Shown here: positions 23,685 to 33,930 of the stretch, piece after piece
How the letters are laid out: each line of letters starts with the position of its first letter
Position numbering within the stretch: the stretch's first letter is position 1
NCBI RefSeq assembly: GCF_008831285.2
Contig: NC_045141.1
Span: 5,721,224 to 5,785,223 of the forward strand
DNA from: Nymphaea colorata
Lineage: Eukaryota > Streptophyta > Magnoliopsida > Nymphaeales > Nymphaeaceae
Direction: 5' to 3'
Length of the DNA: 64,000 nucleotides
Program-made: the position numbers and the translations under genes
Notes under the pieces: generated by a model
What the model was told of the DNA's origin: nothing
Database searches by the model: none
Seen by the model: the letters and a program-made list of their open reading frames with translations, nothing else

Positions 23685-24770
23685 ACCAAAAGGGTGTGGT
23701 AAGGACCCTGTTCAATGTGAACATGTCAACCCCAAAGAGGCAACTGATCACATAGGTATACAACTGCCCATAGGCAGGGAGAATGATAAAAAGGTGTTAG
23801 TAGAAATGCTCTCCTAGAATGACTTTTGTAGTAAGACTGAGAAGGGTGGTTTTCTATTATCTCCATTGTTGGAAAGGGAGTGATCGGTAAAATGATGACT
23901 CTTGCAAACATGGTATTTAATGAAGTTGAACAACAGTTCATGGAACGCAGGTGGTGGGTTTGTGTTTCGGAAAGGCCAAACCATAAGGATTTGGTGCGGC
24001 AGATGCTAAGGGAAGTGTGCAAGAGTTCTGCAAAAAACACTAATTGTTCCTTGACTGACTTATGCACACAATTACTGAACGAGCTCTCAAAGGAAAAAAA
24101 TTTGTTGGTCCTAGGTGATGTATGGGAAGTAAAATGGTGGGACAAAGAGATAGGGGGAACATTGATGGCGGGTGCAATCTGGAGAAAAATTTTGATTACC
24201 AGTAGAAAGAAATATGTGTCGGAGGGGATGGGTGCTTTTTATATGCATGAATTTCAAGAATTTAGTTTCCACCAAAGTTGGTACTCGTTTGTGAAGGAGG
24301 TTTTAAGAGAAGGCCAAACAGAAGAAGATTCGGTGATGCATAAGATCAGATTTGTTGGAGAGGGAATAGTAAAGAAGTGTGGTGGGTTGCCACTTGTGAT
24401 TAAGATGGTGGGGTCCATGATGCGCACCAAGAAAATGAGTAGAGAGGACTGGAAGACTCCTGAAGCCTCATCATCGTCCACTGAAATGGGTGGCGGTATT
24501 CTTCTAGTCCCATGCTGAGCTACGATGACTTGCCATATTATTTGAAGAGTTGTTTTGTGTATTGCTGCATTTTTCCAAAGGATTATGAGATTGAAAGGGA
24601 GACATTGGCCATGCAATGGGTGGCACACGGATTGATTGAGAAAGGCATAGATGTTGAAGCGACAGCAACCCAATAAAATGAAGATTTGACAAGGCAGTGT
24701 TTGATTGAAGAAATTGATTTGAAGAACTTCAAATTGCGTCACATTTTGCATGACCTTGCCTTATATATAG
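23685..24770 (+). pseudogene. NLR-B, second NB-ARC in tandem, through the MHD-type motif
   Basis: It begins with a copy of the linker (GPVQCEHVNPKEATDHIG) that corresponds to 23205 onward, so the region repeats about 500 bp upstream. The P-loop is degenerate, GKGVIGKMMTL: glycine to valine, and an extra ATG replaces the GKT threonine context. Kinase-2 reads LLVLGDVWE, where the first aspartate of DD is glycine. RNBS-B (KILITSRK), RNBS-C, GLPL (KKCGGLPLVIKMVGSMM), RNBS-D (LPYYLKSCFVYCCIFPKDYEI) and a LHD form of the MHD motif (HILHDLALYIG) follow, with stops at about 23817 and 24516 and one after VEATATQ. ATP binding would be lost even if it were expressed. Confidence 0.88.
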
Positions 24771-26300
24771 GTGGAAGGGAATATGGCAATGCCTCTACTT
24801 GTTGTACATGATGCAGAGGCACGCAAGCATAATACCTTGGAAACAGCAAATAAGGTGTGCACATTGTTGGCTGTTTCCAATTCTTACTTGCAGGTTTATA
24901 TTGAACACTTGACCAATTTCAAGTGGTTGAGGGTGTTGTCATTGAGGGGATGCGAAATGGATGAGTTGTCAAAGGCCATTGAATATCTTTCACTTGTAAA
25001 ATATCTTGGGCTGAAATGGACATCAGAATTGAAATTTATAGTGGAAGGCTTGGGGAAGCTTACCAATTTACGGATGACAAAGGGGACTCAAGGGTTGGAG
25101 GGGACAAGAAAAGCAATTGATTGTGCAAGAAATGCACAATTGCTTAAGGAGAAGCATGGCATAATTAGTTTGGAATTCTACTGGAGGTGTTTCTGAACAG
25201 AGTGGTACTTCTGAACAGAGTAATGATGAACAGGGTGAGGCTTCTGAACAGAGTGGTGAGGTGGAGGCATTGGAACCTCCAATAAGGGAAAGATGCCAGC
25301 TTGGCATTTGAATACTGAGTATACCAAGCTACATTCACTAAAGCCAGAAAGATGCCATTTTTGAGAAAAACTAATAAGCATTACCCCGTTGAAAGTACTA
25401 AATGTCATCAATTGCCCAGCACTATGTGAAATAGCTAGCATGCCTGCCTTGGAGTCGTTGAAGGTGGAGGAATGTTGCAGCCTAGAGCAATTACCTCATC
25501 ACATGCCTGCTCTCAAGTCGTTGAAGGTGTACGGACCTAATAGCTTGAAGGGTCTTGTTAACTTTCCTTTACTTGAGGAGTTGATGGTGGATGGTTTGCT
25601 CAACTGGGAAGGGTGGCCAGCAGATGGATTAGGGGAAACAACATTGACTTCTATGCCAAGGTTAAGAGAGGCAAATTTTTTGAATTGTCCAAAGATGCAG
25701 ACAGAAGGCTTGCTTGATGCTCTATTGGAGCTGGCCGGGCATGACGGTCAAGTGACTCAGCTCCAAAGTCTGTCAGTGTGTTGTTGCCTAAGTGCAAGAT
25801 TGGGATTGAAATTCCTTGAGCAACTGCCTAACCCCATTGAGTTAAGGTTGGATCCAGACTCAGCAGTACTACAGCCATCGCCATTGCCATCAGAGGTATC
25901 AACATTTCTACCCTCCCTCAAGTCTCTGTTTTGAACGACACAAATGTTGATGAGGTCTAATTGGGAAAGGGTATCTCAATGGTTGTGGGGTCTATCCCAT
26001 CTGGAGACATTGTACCTAAACTATTTCTATGAGGACATCAGCTTGGGAGGCCACTGGCAATGCCTCCCAAAACTGAGATACCTAGAGCTTCAATACTTCC
26101 CCAAGCTGTAGTCTCTGGTAGACATTACTACCCACCAAAATGAAAATGATGCAGTAGCAAAAATATGTCCCACGGATGCGAACGAACAGATCGCCTGCCT
26201 CTCGAAGCTTGAAAAGTTGGTAATTTACTTTTGTCCAACACTCCATCTGCCGCAGGAACTCAGAGACCATCTTGGGGAAAGGTTACCCATCCTAGGCTAA
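24771..26300 (+). pseudogene. NLR-B, leucine-rich-repeat region
   Basis: Three main open stretches (24771-25196, 25389-25934, about 25960-26300) hold LRRs such as LTNFKWLRVLSLRGC, LEQLPHHMPALKSLKVYG and LPRLREANFLNCPKM-type units, ending with LGGHWQCLPKLRYLEL, CPTDANEQIACLSKLE and LHLPQELRDHLGERL. The LRR surface normally senses effectors or guarded host proteins. Several repeats present in NLR-C (the SSIGRLRNLQ unit) are missing. Between 25190 and 25262 a short SEQSG repeat replaces the single SASEQ stretch of the paralogues. Stops and frame changes are multiple. Confidence 0.85.
25190..25262 (+). repeat. Short coding repeat (ttctgaacagagtggt)n in NLR-B
   Basis: Three perfect or near-perfect ttctgaacagagt units plus a partial one encode SEQSGTSEQSNDEQ and then SEQSG. 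NLR-C, D and E have one SE(E/Q) at this place, next to the same EALEPP segment, so this is a local expansion. Confidence 0.8.
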
Positions 26301-26339
26301 AGTGGTTGAGCTGTTGTTGTATCATGTTACAGAACCTTT

Positions 26340-26420
26340 TCTGTTTCGTAGGCTGAAGCCTTCAGTATTTACATATGTCCTGCACTTGATCTGCCGCAGG
26401 AGTTATCTTGGAGGAAAGGT
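26340..26420 (+). pseudogene. NLR C-terminal scrap downstream of NLR-B
   Basis: Reads CPALDLPQELSWRKG, a second copy of the family's terminal LRR 80 bp after the end of NLR-B. It is a remnant of another unit lost by deletion. Confidence 0.65.
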
Positions 26421-26654
26421 AACAATTATCCGATATGTTTTAGTGTTTAAAATTGGTGACAGATAGTAACTATATTTTTTTTTGGTCAAGTATGAATCTT
26501 TTGCATTTTGTCAGCTCTTTTTTCTCTCCCTTGTTTGATTTAGGTCTTGTATATTTTTTATGTCATGTTTTCCGCCTGCAAAAGTAGAGTGAATCTGTAA
26601 AAATCAATAGATTGCAACTGCTATCAGCAAACATGATAGAAGTCAATAGGACTT
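26421..26654. other. Short non-coding spacer
   Basis: Resembles the 3' flank of NLR-E (tttctctccc, ttgtttgattt, tgtcatgttttcc). No gene. Confidence 0.5.
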
Positions 26655-26815
26655 GGTCATGTTGGTGTGGTTTCACTGAGAACATCAGCTTGAGAGGCCA
26701 CAGGAAATGCCTCCCGAAACTGAGAAAGCCAGTTCTTTTTTACTTCCCCAATGTCAAGTCTTCTGGTGGGTGCAAATAGTATTACTCCTCAACAAAATGA
26801 TGCAAAAATGTATCG
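26655..26815 (+). pseudogene. NLR LRR tail fused into NLR-C
   Basis: Reads ENISLRGHRKCLPKLRK, then a PNVKSS unit and ITPQQNDA-like sequence (in shifting frames). This is the penultimate part of the family LRR. At about 26810, inside the caaaatgatgc that normally precedes CPTDA, it joins NB-ARC sequence of NLR-C. Confidence 0.75.
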
Positions 26816-28818
26816 AAAGGGATGTGTGCTTCTTATGTCCATGAATTACCAGAATTTAGTTTTGACCAAAGCTGGGAGTTGTTTCTAAAGGAGGCAAGCC
26901 AAACAGAAGAAGATTTGGTGCTGCATAGGATCAGAGATGTTGGAGAGAGAATAGTAAGGAAGTGTGGTGGGTTGCTGCTTGTGATTAAGACGGTAGGGTC
27001 GATGATGCGTACCAAGAAATGCATACAAAAGACTGGAAATTCGTGGAGGGTAGTAAGATATGGAAATGGGAGATGCCTGCAGCTGAAATCGGTGGCAAAG
27101 TTCTTTCAGGTCTCATGCTGAGCTATGATGAGTTGCCGCATTAATTAAAGAGCTGTTTTGTGTATTGCTGCATTTATCCAAAGGATTATAAGATTGAAAG
27201 GGAGAGATTGATCTGGCAATGGTTGGTGCATGAATTGATAGAGGAAAAGGAAGGCATAGATGTGGAAATGACAGCAAACCAATACATTGATGATCTGATG
27301 AACCGATGCTTGATTGAAAAAGCGCGTTGATATGGTTATGAGGGCACTCATCTCACGTTGCATAACATTTTGCATGACCTTTCCTTATATATAGATGGAA
27401 GGGAATATAGCCATGCCTCCGCTACTGAGCACACCCACCATAAGTCATTACTTAGTGTACACGATGATGCAGAGGGACACAAGACTAATGCCTTGGAAAC
27501 AGCAAATAAGGTGTGCACATTGTTGGCTGATTCCAAGTCAGACTTCCCTCTGCCTTATATTATATACTTAAAATCGGATTCCGGTTCCGGTTCCAAGTTA
27601 CACTTGCCTCTGTTTTATATTAAACACATAACCAATTTCAAGTGGTTGAGGGTGTTGTCATTGAGGGCATGTCAGGATATTCATGAGTTGCCAAAGTCCA
27701 TTGAAGACCTTTCAGTTCTAAAATATATCGATCTCAGCTATTCTAAAGTGAGACCCTTGCCCAGTTCAATCGGCAGGCTCCGTAACTTGCAACCATTGGA
27801 TTTAAGTCATAGTGATATTGAAGAGTTGCCCAAGGAAATGGGCGAACTATGCAACTTGAGGTATCTTGGGCTGAAAGGAACAAAGTGTTTGGAATTTGTA
27901 GCTGAAGGCTTGGGGAAGCTTACCAATTTACAGACCTTGCATAGGTTTATGGTATGCGATGACAAAGGGAAGACAAGAGGTTGAAATATTAATGAACTAA
28001 AAGACTTGAACAAACTAAAGGGGGAATTTTCCATTGAAGGTTTGCGGGGAGGAAGGGTGAAAGTGATCGATGCAAAGAAGGTACATCTCAAGGAGAGGCA
28101 TGAACTGAATGGTGTGGAATTGTACTTGAAGGTGGGAGATGATGACAGAGTGGGTAGTGCTTCTGAAGAGAGGGGTTTGCTGGAGGCTTTGGAACCTCCA
28201 CATGGTATAGAGAGGTTGGCAATTTGTGATTATGAAAGAGATAGGCCAGTGTGGTATTTGGACACCAACTATGTGGACCTGCGGACACTATGCCTGGAAC
28301 GTTGCCCATTGCTGGCAACTGTGATAGGAATTAAATCATTGGAAAATTTGCAGGTCAGAGAATGCCCAACATTCTGTGCATTGCTGAGCATGCCTTTGTT
28401 GAAGTCGTTGAATATTTCTGACTGTGATGGGCTCAACACGATTGGTGACTTGCCTAAATTGGAGACGTTGCATGTGTATGGAAGTGGCAATGGGGTGCCT
28501 CAGTGGGTGTGGGGTCTCTCCCAACTGGAGACATTGTAACTATACTCTTTCTCTGAGGACATCTGCTTGGGAGGCCACTGGCAATGCCTCCCCAAACTGA
28601 GAAGACTATGGCTTTCTAAGTTACCCAATCTGAAGTCTCTGGTGGACGTCAATAATATTACTCCACAACAAAATGAAACAACATGTCCCACGGATGCACA
28701 GGAACGGATCACCTGCCTCTCCAAGCTTGAAATGTTGACAATTATCTCATGTCCAGCACTCCATCTGCTGCAGGAGTTAAGCGACCGTTTTAGGGGAAAG
28801 ATAACACGTGTATAGATA
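26816..28818 (+). pseudogene. NLR-C: C-half of NB-ARC plus LRR, several stops
   Basis: It starts between RNBS-B and RNBS-C (CASYVHELPEFSFDQSWELFL) and continues through GLPL (RKCGGLLLVIKTVGSMM), RNBS-D (LKSCFVYCCIYPKDYKI) and the LHD motif (HNILHDLSLYIDG). The LRR is the best preserved: LRVLSLRACQDIHELPKSI, LPSSIGRLRNLQPLDLS, LPKEMGELCNLRYLGLKG and LEALEPPHGIERL. There is a frameshift near 27110 and in-frame stops at about 27144, 27328, 27982 and 28537. Near 28475 the frame jumps from LETLHVYG to VPQWVWGLSQLETL, missing the LRRs that NLR-D and NLR-E keep. P-loop, kinase-2 and CC are absent. Confidence 0.88.
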
Positions 28819-29750
28819 ATGTTACTGAAAATCGGTGACAAATTGTAATTAATTATCTTGGTTAAATATGTGTGTTGTCATTTCGTTGCCGCTCTTGTTT
28901 AATTTATGCATCAACAGAGTCTTGTCTAGCTGTTTTAAACTTGCTCAAATTGATGACCATCTCTCTCATTTGATTTTTTTTCGTAATTGAAAACAAAAAT
29001 CAATTATGTGAATACCAGCACGTACCTTGCATAAATGATAAATGCGATGCTGTTTAGGTCAAACAGAAGGCAATGTCCTTTGGCTTGAATCGATACAGAT
29101 AAAAAATACCTTTTTCCTTTACGAAAATTTAAAAAAAAATTTCAAATATTATTTTGTTTTATATCCATCAATTGATGCACAAAGGCCCCGATTAATTACC
29201 TGATATGATAAAATCCCAAGCTGGCCATTATTTGAGCGATCTTCAAAGTTTTGTTTTTCATATTTATGTCATTAATATGCATTTAATCATCTTCACAAAT
29301 TTAAAACACATACCCAAAATCTGAAAAACCTGCGTACATTTGAAAAAAATATATGGAAACTACTTATAGTCGAATAATTTATAAATCATGCATTTTATAG
29401 TGTGTCTTTTTAATTCAAGTGGATATTTGAAAGCATTGAAATTATAAAATTTTTGCAAAGTGTAAGATTCTAAGAAATCACACCAAGAAGTCCATATGAG
29501 GCTTTTGGCATCGGTTGTTTTATAAGGAAGCAGGCCCTCCTGGGTCACCTGTTTCGCAGCAATTTACTTGATTGGCAAAAGTTCAATAACAGCATGTGAA
29601 TGTATAACCTGGGCTCGGTCCAGCCATCAAGTCTCAAGTCTGGCTCACCCCAGCCATCAAGATCCAAGCCCATGTTTGGCGCAGCTTCGCTTGACAGTAA
29701 TGAAATTAAAAGAAAAGAACATACTTAACCTGACATGATTTGACTGCAAT

Positions 29751-29797
<47 letters not shown>

Positions 29798-30143
29798 CTC
29801 CTATAACACTGTGTTTTAAAATATTGGCATTTGATTTTTTAATGATGTAAAGCGAGAAAAATAATTAATGCTGAGACATCATTAAAAATTTAAATCAAAT
29901 AATTTATTTAGAAAAACTAATCACAGTTTGGAGAAAAAAAGAAGCTAAAATACGAGGCATCTAAAGAAGGTACGCTGAGCGGCACACAAGTGGACAAAAA
30001 TGAAAAGAAAGAATCGACTTTCGTCAAAAATAAAAAACACTTAAATTTGATGAAGATAAACTTCTGGGCCAAAATCAGCAGCATCTGACCCAACTATTCC
30101 ACTCCCTTCACACACTTATCAAGATAGCAGTCGAATTCTACTG

Positions 30144-30182
<39 letters not shown>

Positions 30183-30340
30183 TATAAGCCACAGGAAAAA
30201 TGTTGGATTTCTTCTTTTAAACCAACATGATAGCAAATAGTTAACCTTACCTGGCTAGTGCCACTTGATCTTGCTCTGTTGCTATTGTTAGAGAGACCTT
30301 TCACACCTAGTACTGAGCTCATGGTTCTGTCAAACAGGGT
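28819..30340. repeat. Duplicated 3' spacer f1 (partner 42466-44085)
   Basis: Shared in order: agataatgttactgaaaat, ggttaaatatgtgtgtt, ccatcaattgatgcacaaag, ggcttttggcatcggttgtt, ccagccatcaagatccaagc and acaacagctgaact. It continues directly from the NLR-C LRR as its partner does from NLR-D, so genes and flanks were copied together. (TA)n tracts lie at about 29757-29792 and 30148-30173. Confidence 0.9.
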
Positions 30341-30639
30341 TTGTTGAAAGACAACAGCTGAACTGCATTAGTACGAGTCCCATAAGTTTGGCAAGGACGT
30401 TGATAGCTACCTGTGGGCCTAGCTGGGCCTTCCCTTGTGGCTCGGACAAGTTGTGCTTCTAGTCATTGGTCAGATCACAACTCCGATGGGCTAAATAAAT
30501 TTCTTTGTTTTGAAAAAAAAAAAACTGGGCAGGTTATGTACTCTCCACCAATTTCGTAGAACTGAAGTTTACCAGTCGACAGTGTTGGCCACCGGTTTCT
30601 TCATTTGTCTCTTTGCCTTTCTTCGCGAAACCGGGGAAG
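30341..30639. other. Leader-like sequence before the orphan NLR start
   Basis: Contains agttgtgcttctagtcattggtc, split similarly in the NLR-B upstream region (22368-22400), and a pyrimidine-rich run before the ATG at 30640. It is the counterpart of the NLR-B leader. Confidence 0.6.
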
Positions 30640-30702
30640 ATGGCAATAGTAATGAATGCACATGTAGAAGCACCCATTTCTAATCTGTTCCAGTCGGTAA
30701 CG
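30640..30702 (+). pseudogene. Orphan NLR N-terminus (first 21 codons)
   Basis: ATG at 30640 opens MAIVMNAHVEAPISNLFQSV, which matches the start of NLR-B (MTTVINTLV, stop, TPVSILLGDVTS). After codon 21 the sequence turns to A-rich non-coding DNA with no CC domain, so the rest of this receptor is deleted. Its value is that it shows the ancestral start and the sense codon where NLR-B has a stop. Confidence 0.7.
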
Positions 30703-31666
30703 TTAAAAAAATTTAAAAGAATGTTAAAAAAATTAAGTATAAGAAAGAACTGAATTTTCTAGCTAAGTACCATCGAGTATTTAATTTGGTTACTTTTTAT
30801 TAAATAAAAAAATTAACATAAGTACAATGTTGTTATTTTTTTTAGAGATAGACATGTAGTACTATTGAATCGGGTCATCTAATCAAATATTTTTAGTTAG
30901 ATAATAAGTTCAAGTGTTAAGGACGTTATTGTAAATCAATTTAAATTATCTCTTTCCCTTTCTTTTATATCGAAACAAGCTTTTATAATAATCTTTTTCA
31001 TTTTCTTCTCCTTTTCTTTTCTTTCCCTACCAATTTTCTTTCAATTCCTTTCCTTTCTTGGCCCTTCCATCCATTAATCACTTCCTTAAGTTTCATTCCA
31101 TCCAAACAAGGCAAAAAAGAGAAGGCCAAAGAACCCACCGGGTTGCACCACCCCAGGACCTTAACCACTCTATTCGACTAGCTATCTTAGGCTTTGTTTG
31201 GAACATCACTTCTATCCTTACATTTAGCAGTCATAGTTATAGGCAAATGATCTAGTCATTAAATCTAGGAAACAACAAAATCATTTCAACGGAGTCTTTG
31301 ATGCTACCTATTGCAAGCCTGGTTATATGTACCATATGGTGGATAATTTTTGTGTGCCAGTCTGGTTTAATGACTAAAATACCCTTAGTTCACATTGAAA
31401 AGGAAAATTATTTGTAAAGACAATATTGAAAATAAAAAAAAGTAAAAAGACTATAGAGGACATTTTTTTAATAAATTATCAAAATGTACTTCTTTCTTTT
31501 ACTGTGTACCGTGTCCAAGCCTTGTTGCTAGAGTTGGGCACTGGTCTGGCAAGGTTAACTTCTTCTTGAGGCAGAGAGACATGCTACAATAAGTGGGTGC
31601 TGGCAAAGGTTGAGTAGGGTGTGGGCCCACACTGAGATCTGGACCATGAGATAGCCTCCTTGAATG
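30703..31666. other. Non-coding AT-rich stretch
   Basis: No coding motif. The last 170 bp (about 31500-31666) precede duplicated block a2 but have no partner at 3.5 kb. Confidence 0.4.
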
Positions 31667-32235
31667 TGTATGATGGCTCTTGTCAAGTGTGGCAGGTAGG
31701 AGCCGGTTCAAGGGTAGAGAGACAGATGCAGGTCAAGCCGGGACAACATCAACCCACTCCCCTTAAAATGGGTCTTCTTCTCTAGGCCCAACGAGTGTCT
31801 CACCATCCAGGTCCGAAGTATGATGCTGTCTGGGACCTAACGGTGCACGTTTTCTCGCATAATCCATGGTAGAAGGTAGCGGCGGAGTCAAAAAAATTTC
31901 ATAAGGGGGGGCTGAATTAAAGTTTCTGAATTTTGATAGGGGCTGAAATATCATTTTTCAAATTTTTACACAAGACAAGTAAAATTTTATAAAATTTACA
32001 TATAAATTTAAAAGAAAAAATTAAGGGGTTGGGCAGAACCCCTGTGGGCCATCTCCCTTGGCTTCGCCCCTGGTAGAAGGCCTGAATCACGAGGTTGCCA
32101 AATAACATATTCATGCCAGTTGGCAAGTAGTGATTGACTTGGCTAGAGGGAGGTGCGAAGACACATGAAGTATATGCTCTGACAGGGCTTTGACCATTAC
32201 TTCAATATCATATGCCTTGCTGGTGGTGATTGCCA
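31667..32235. repeat. Duplicated spacer block a2 (partner 3650-3995) carrying a MITE
   Basis: Same order of shared segments as block a1, interrupted by the 196-bp hAT MITE at 31877-32072. Block b2 follows at 32290, whereas b1 lies about 8.4 kb away from a1, so the two block pairs were rearranged relative to each other. Confidence 0.85.
31877..32072. mobile_element. hAT-type MITE with perfect 8-bp target duplication
   Basis: The element starts tagcggcggagtca and ends ttggcttcgcccctg. It is flanked by GTAGAAGG at 31869-31876 and 32073-32080. The paralogous block at 3.85 kb has a single gaagaagg at this place and no element, which confirms insertion rather than loss. Confidence 0.92.
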
Positions 32236-32289
32236 TGCAACCTTCTGTACCTTTTTAACTTATTGAAGTGTAGAGACCCTAAAAACAAT

Positions 32290-33930
32290 GGAAAGATTAA
32301 CCTTCGATTCTCTTGCTCATCAAATTGTGGCCACAACTTATATTGATGCATTCCTCCCATGAGCAAAACTTATTGCTTTTTGAAGTGTTAGTCATGTTTT
32401 CCATTGAAAAGAAAACAAGGAAAAGAATAAAACTGAACCATTAAGCTGCCACCTTAGACATTTCAGAACTAAAAATAAAAATAAAATATCAAATCTTCAG
32501 CGGCTGAACATTGGAATGGTAAACAAAAAGAATGATTTGTTAACAAAACAAAAGATCTCTCTCTCTCTCCCACAGCTATCACTGAGATGTCTTCCTTTGC
32601 ATTGTCTTGCATCTGTCTCCCTCCATGCTTTCATGGTCTTTTGACTTCTTGTGTCTGTCCTGAGAATGTTTGATAAGATCATTCGTAGCTTTATCTGGAT
32701 TGATGATCGGCCCTCAGATTGCTTGCACATTGGGACATGGTTGCCCTTCCGCATCATCATGGGGGTGCCGGGGTTACCAACCTTAGTTGGGCGTGTGAGT
32801 CTTCATTGTGTTCTTGGTGGTGGTGTTTGGCAACTGAGCTTTCTCCCATCACCCTTTTCATCTATTCCAAGTATGATCTGCCATCACCTAGTGATTGAAA
32901 TATTTCCCTCTCGACCTCACCCCCCACTTTTGGTGCTGTCAGCTTTCAGCCCTTCTCTTTTTTCTCCGCTTTGTTGACCTCCCATCACTTACCCCCCCAC
33001 CCCCCCCCCCATCCTGGCCTCTTTCGTATTCTTGTGGTTTCACTTTTTCTTCTTGGTACCTGGCCTTCTTTGTTTCTTCCACCGCATCGCTCTCACCCCA
33101 GTCCCTTTGGTCCCCTAGCCCCTCTCCTCGTGACATTGCTTATGTCTGGTTTCTTTTTGCTGGCCACATTAATACTTTTGACTACCTATAGCACCTTGGC
33201 ATTAGTTTAGCTAACTAGTGTCTCATCTACCTCGCCACAGCTGAGTCTCAGGTTTACCTCTTTACCTCATGCCCTTTCTTCTATAGTATTCTTGCCACTG
33301 TTTCGTCTTCTTTTGTTTGTAGCTATTCGCCTTTTCCTGGGTTCATATTTAGAGGTTATTGTTTATATGCTTTTGGTGGCACATTTGGGAAGAGTGCAAC
33401 AATAGGGTCTTTAGGGGCAGCTTCTCATCGCCAGATTTTGTGACACGCTTTGTCCAGGGGAATGTCCACTTTACTATTCGGACACTACACCATCTTTCGT
33501 TTGCTACTGGGTGACTCTACCGCGCTGCTTATCCACTCTCTCACCACCTCTCTTATTTTATTTTATTGGGCTGTTATCTCATGTATTTTATTCTTCTATT
33601 TTATTTTTGTAGTTCATTTTTGTATCTAGTTGACTTTTTGTCCTCAAATTTTGTTATGGATTCCTATTTTCTCGTCTCTCTCTCTCTCTCCATCACCAGA
33701 AGCAATAATTAAAGTATAAGCTCTATTCCCTGAGGAAAACTACAAATCTAGTGAGGAACATGAGCACAAATTGAATGTAAAAGAAGGAAACATGTACAAA
33801 TGAAAGCACAATAAAATTAGGGTTTTCAATTAATTATCAACTTCACCCACTCCAAATGAACTACCCGCTCATTTAAATAGAGATTCCAACTAAATGGATC
33901 TTGGATCCATTCTAAGGTCCGATCTGTGTG
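32290..33930. repeat. Duplicated spacer block b2 (partner 12440-13010) split by a LINE
   Basis: The left part (32290-32570) and right part (33675-33930) together match the uninterrupted block at 12.44-13.01 kb. The break is within the TC tract. Confidence 0.88.
32571..33674 (+). mobile_element. LINE 3' fragment (RT C-terminus and zf-RVT-like end)
   Basis: The frame at 32666-32780 reads IIRSFIWIDD and TWLPFRIIMGVPGLPTL, which resembles the end of plant LINE reverse transcriptases (FLW..., then W..lC.P...GGLG). At 33380-33510 another frame reads IWEECNNRVFRGSFSSPDF, the hallmark zf-RVT tail of plant L1-type LINEs. Frame changes between them show decay. The insert is bounded on both sides by tctctctctctctcc, as if that tract was the duplicated target. 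No poly-A tail is visible. Only the 3' third of an element is present, as usual for 5'-truncated LINEs. Confidence 0.7.

Noticed and set aside
32895-33210. Overlapping proline-rich ORFs read as an extensin-like protein.
   Set aside because: They are out-of-frame readings of the decayed LINE; the correct frames show RT-end and zf-RVT-like motifs.
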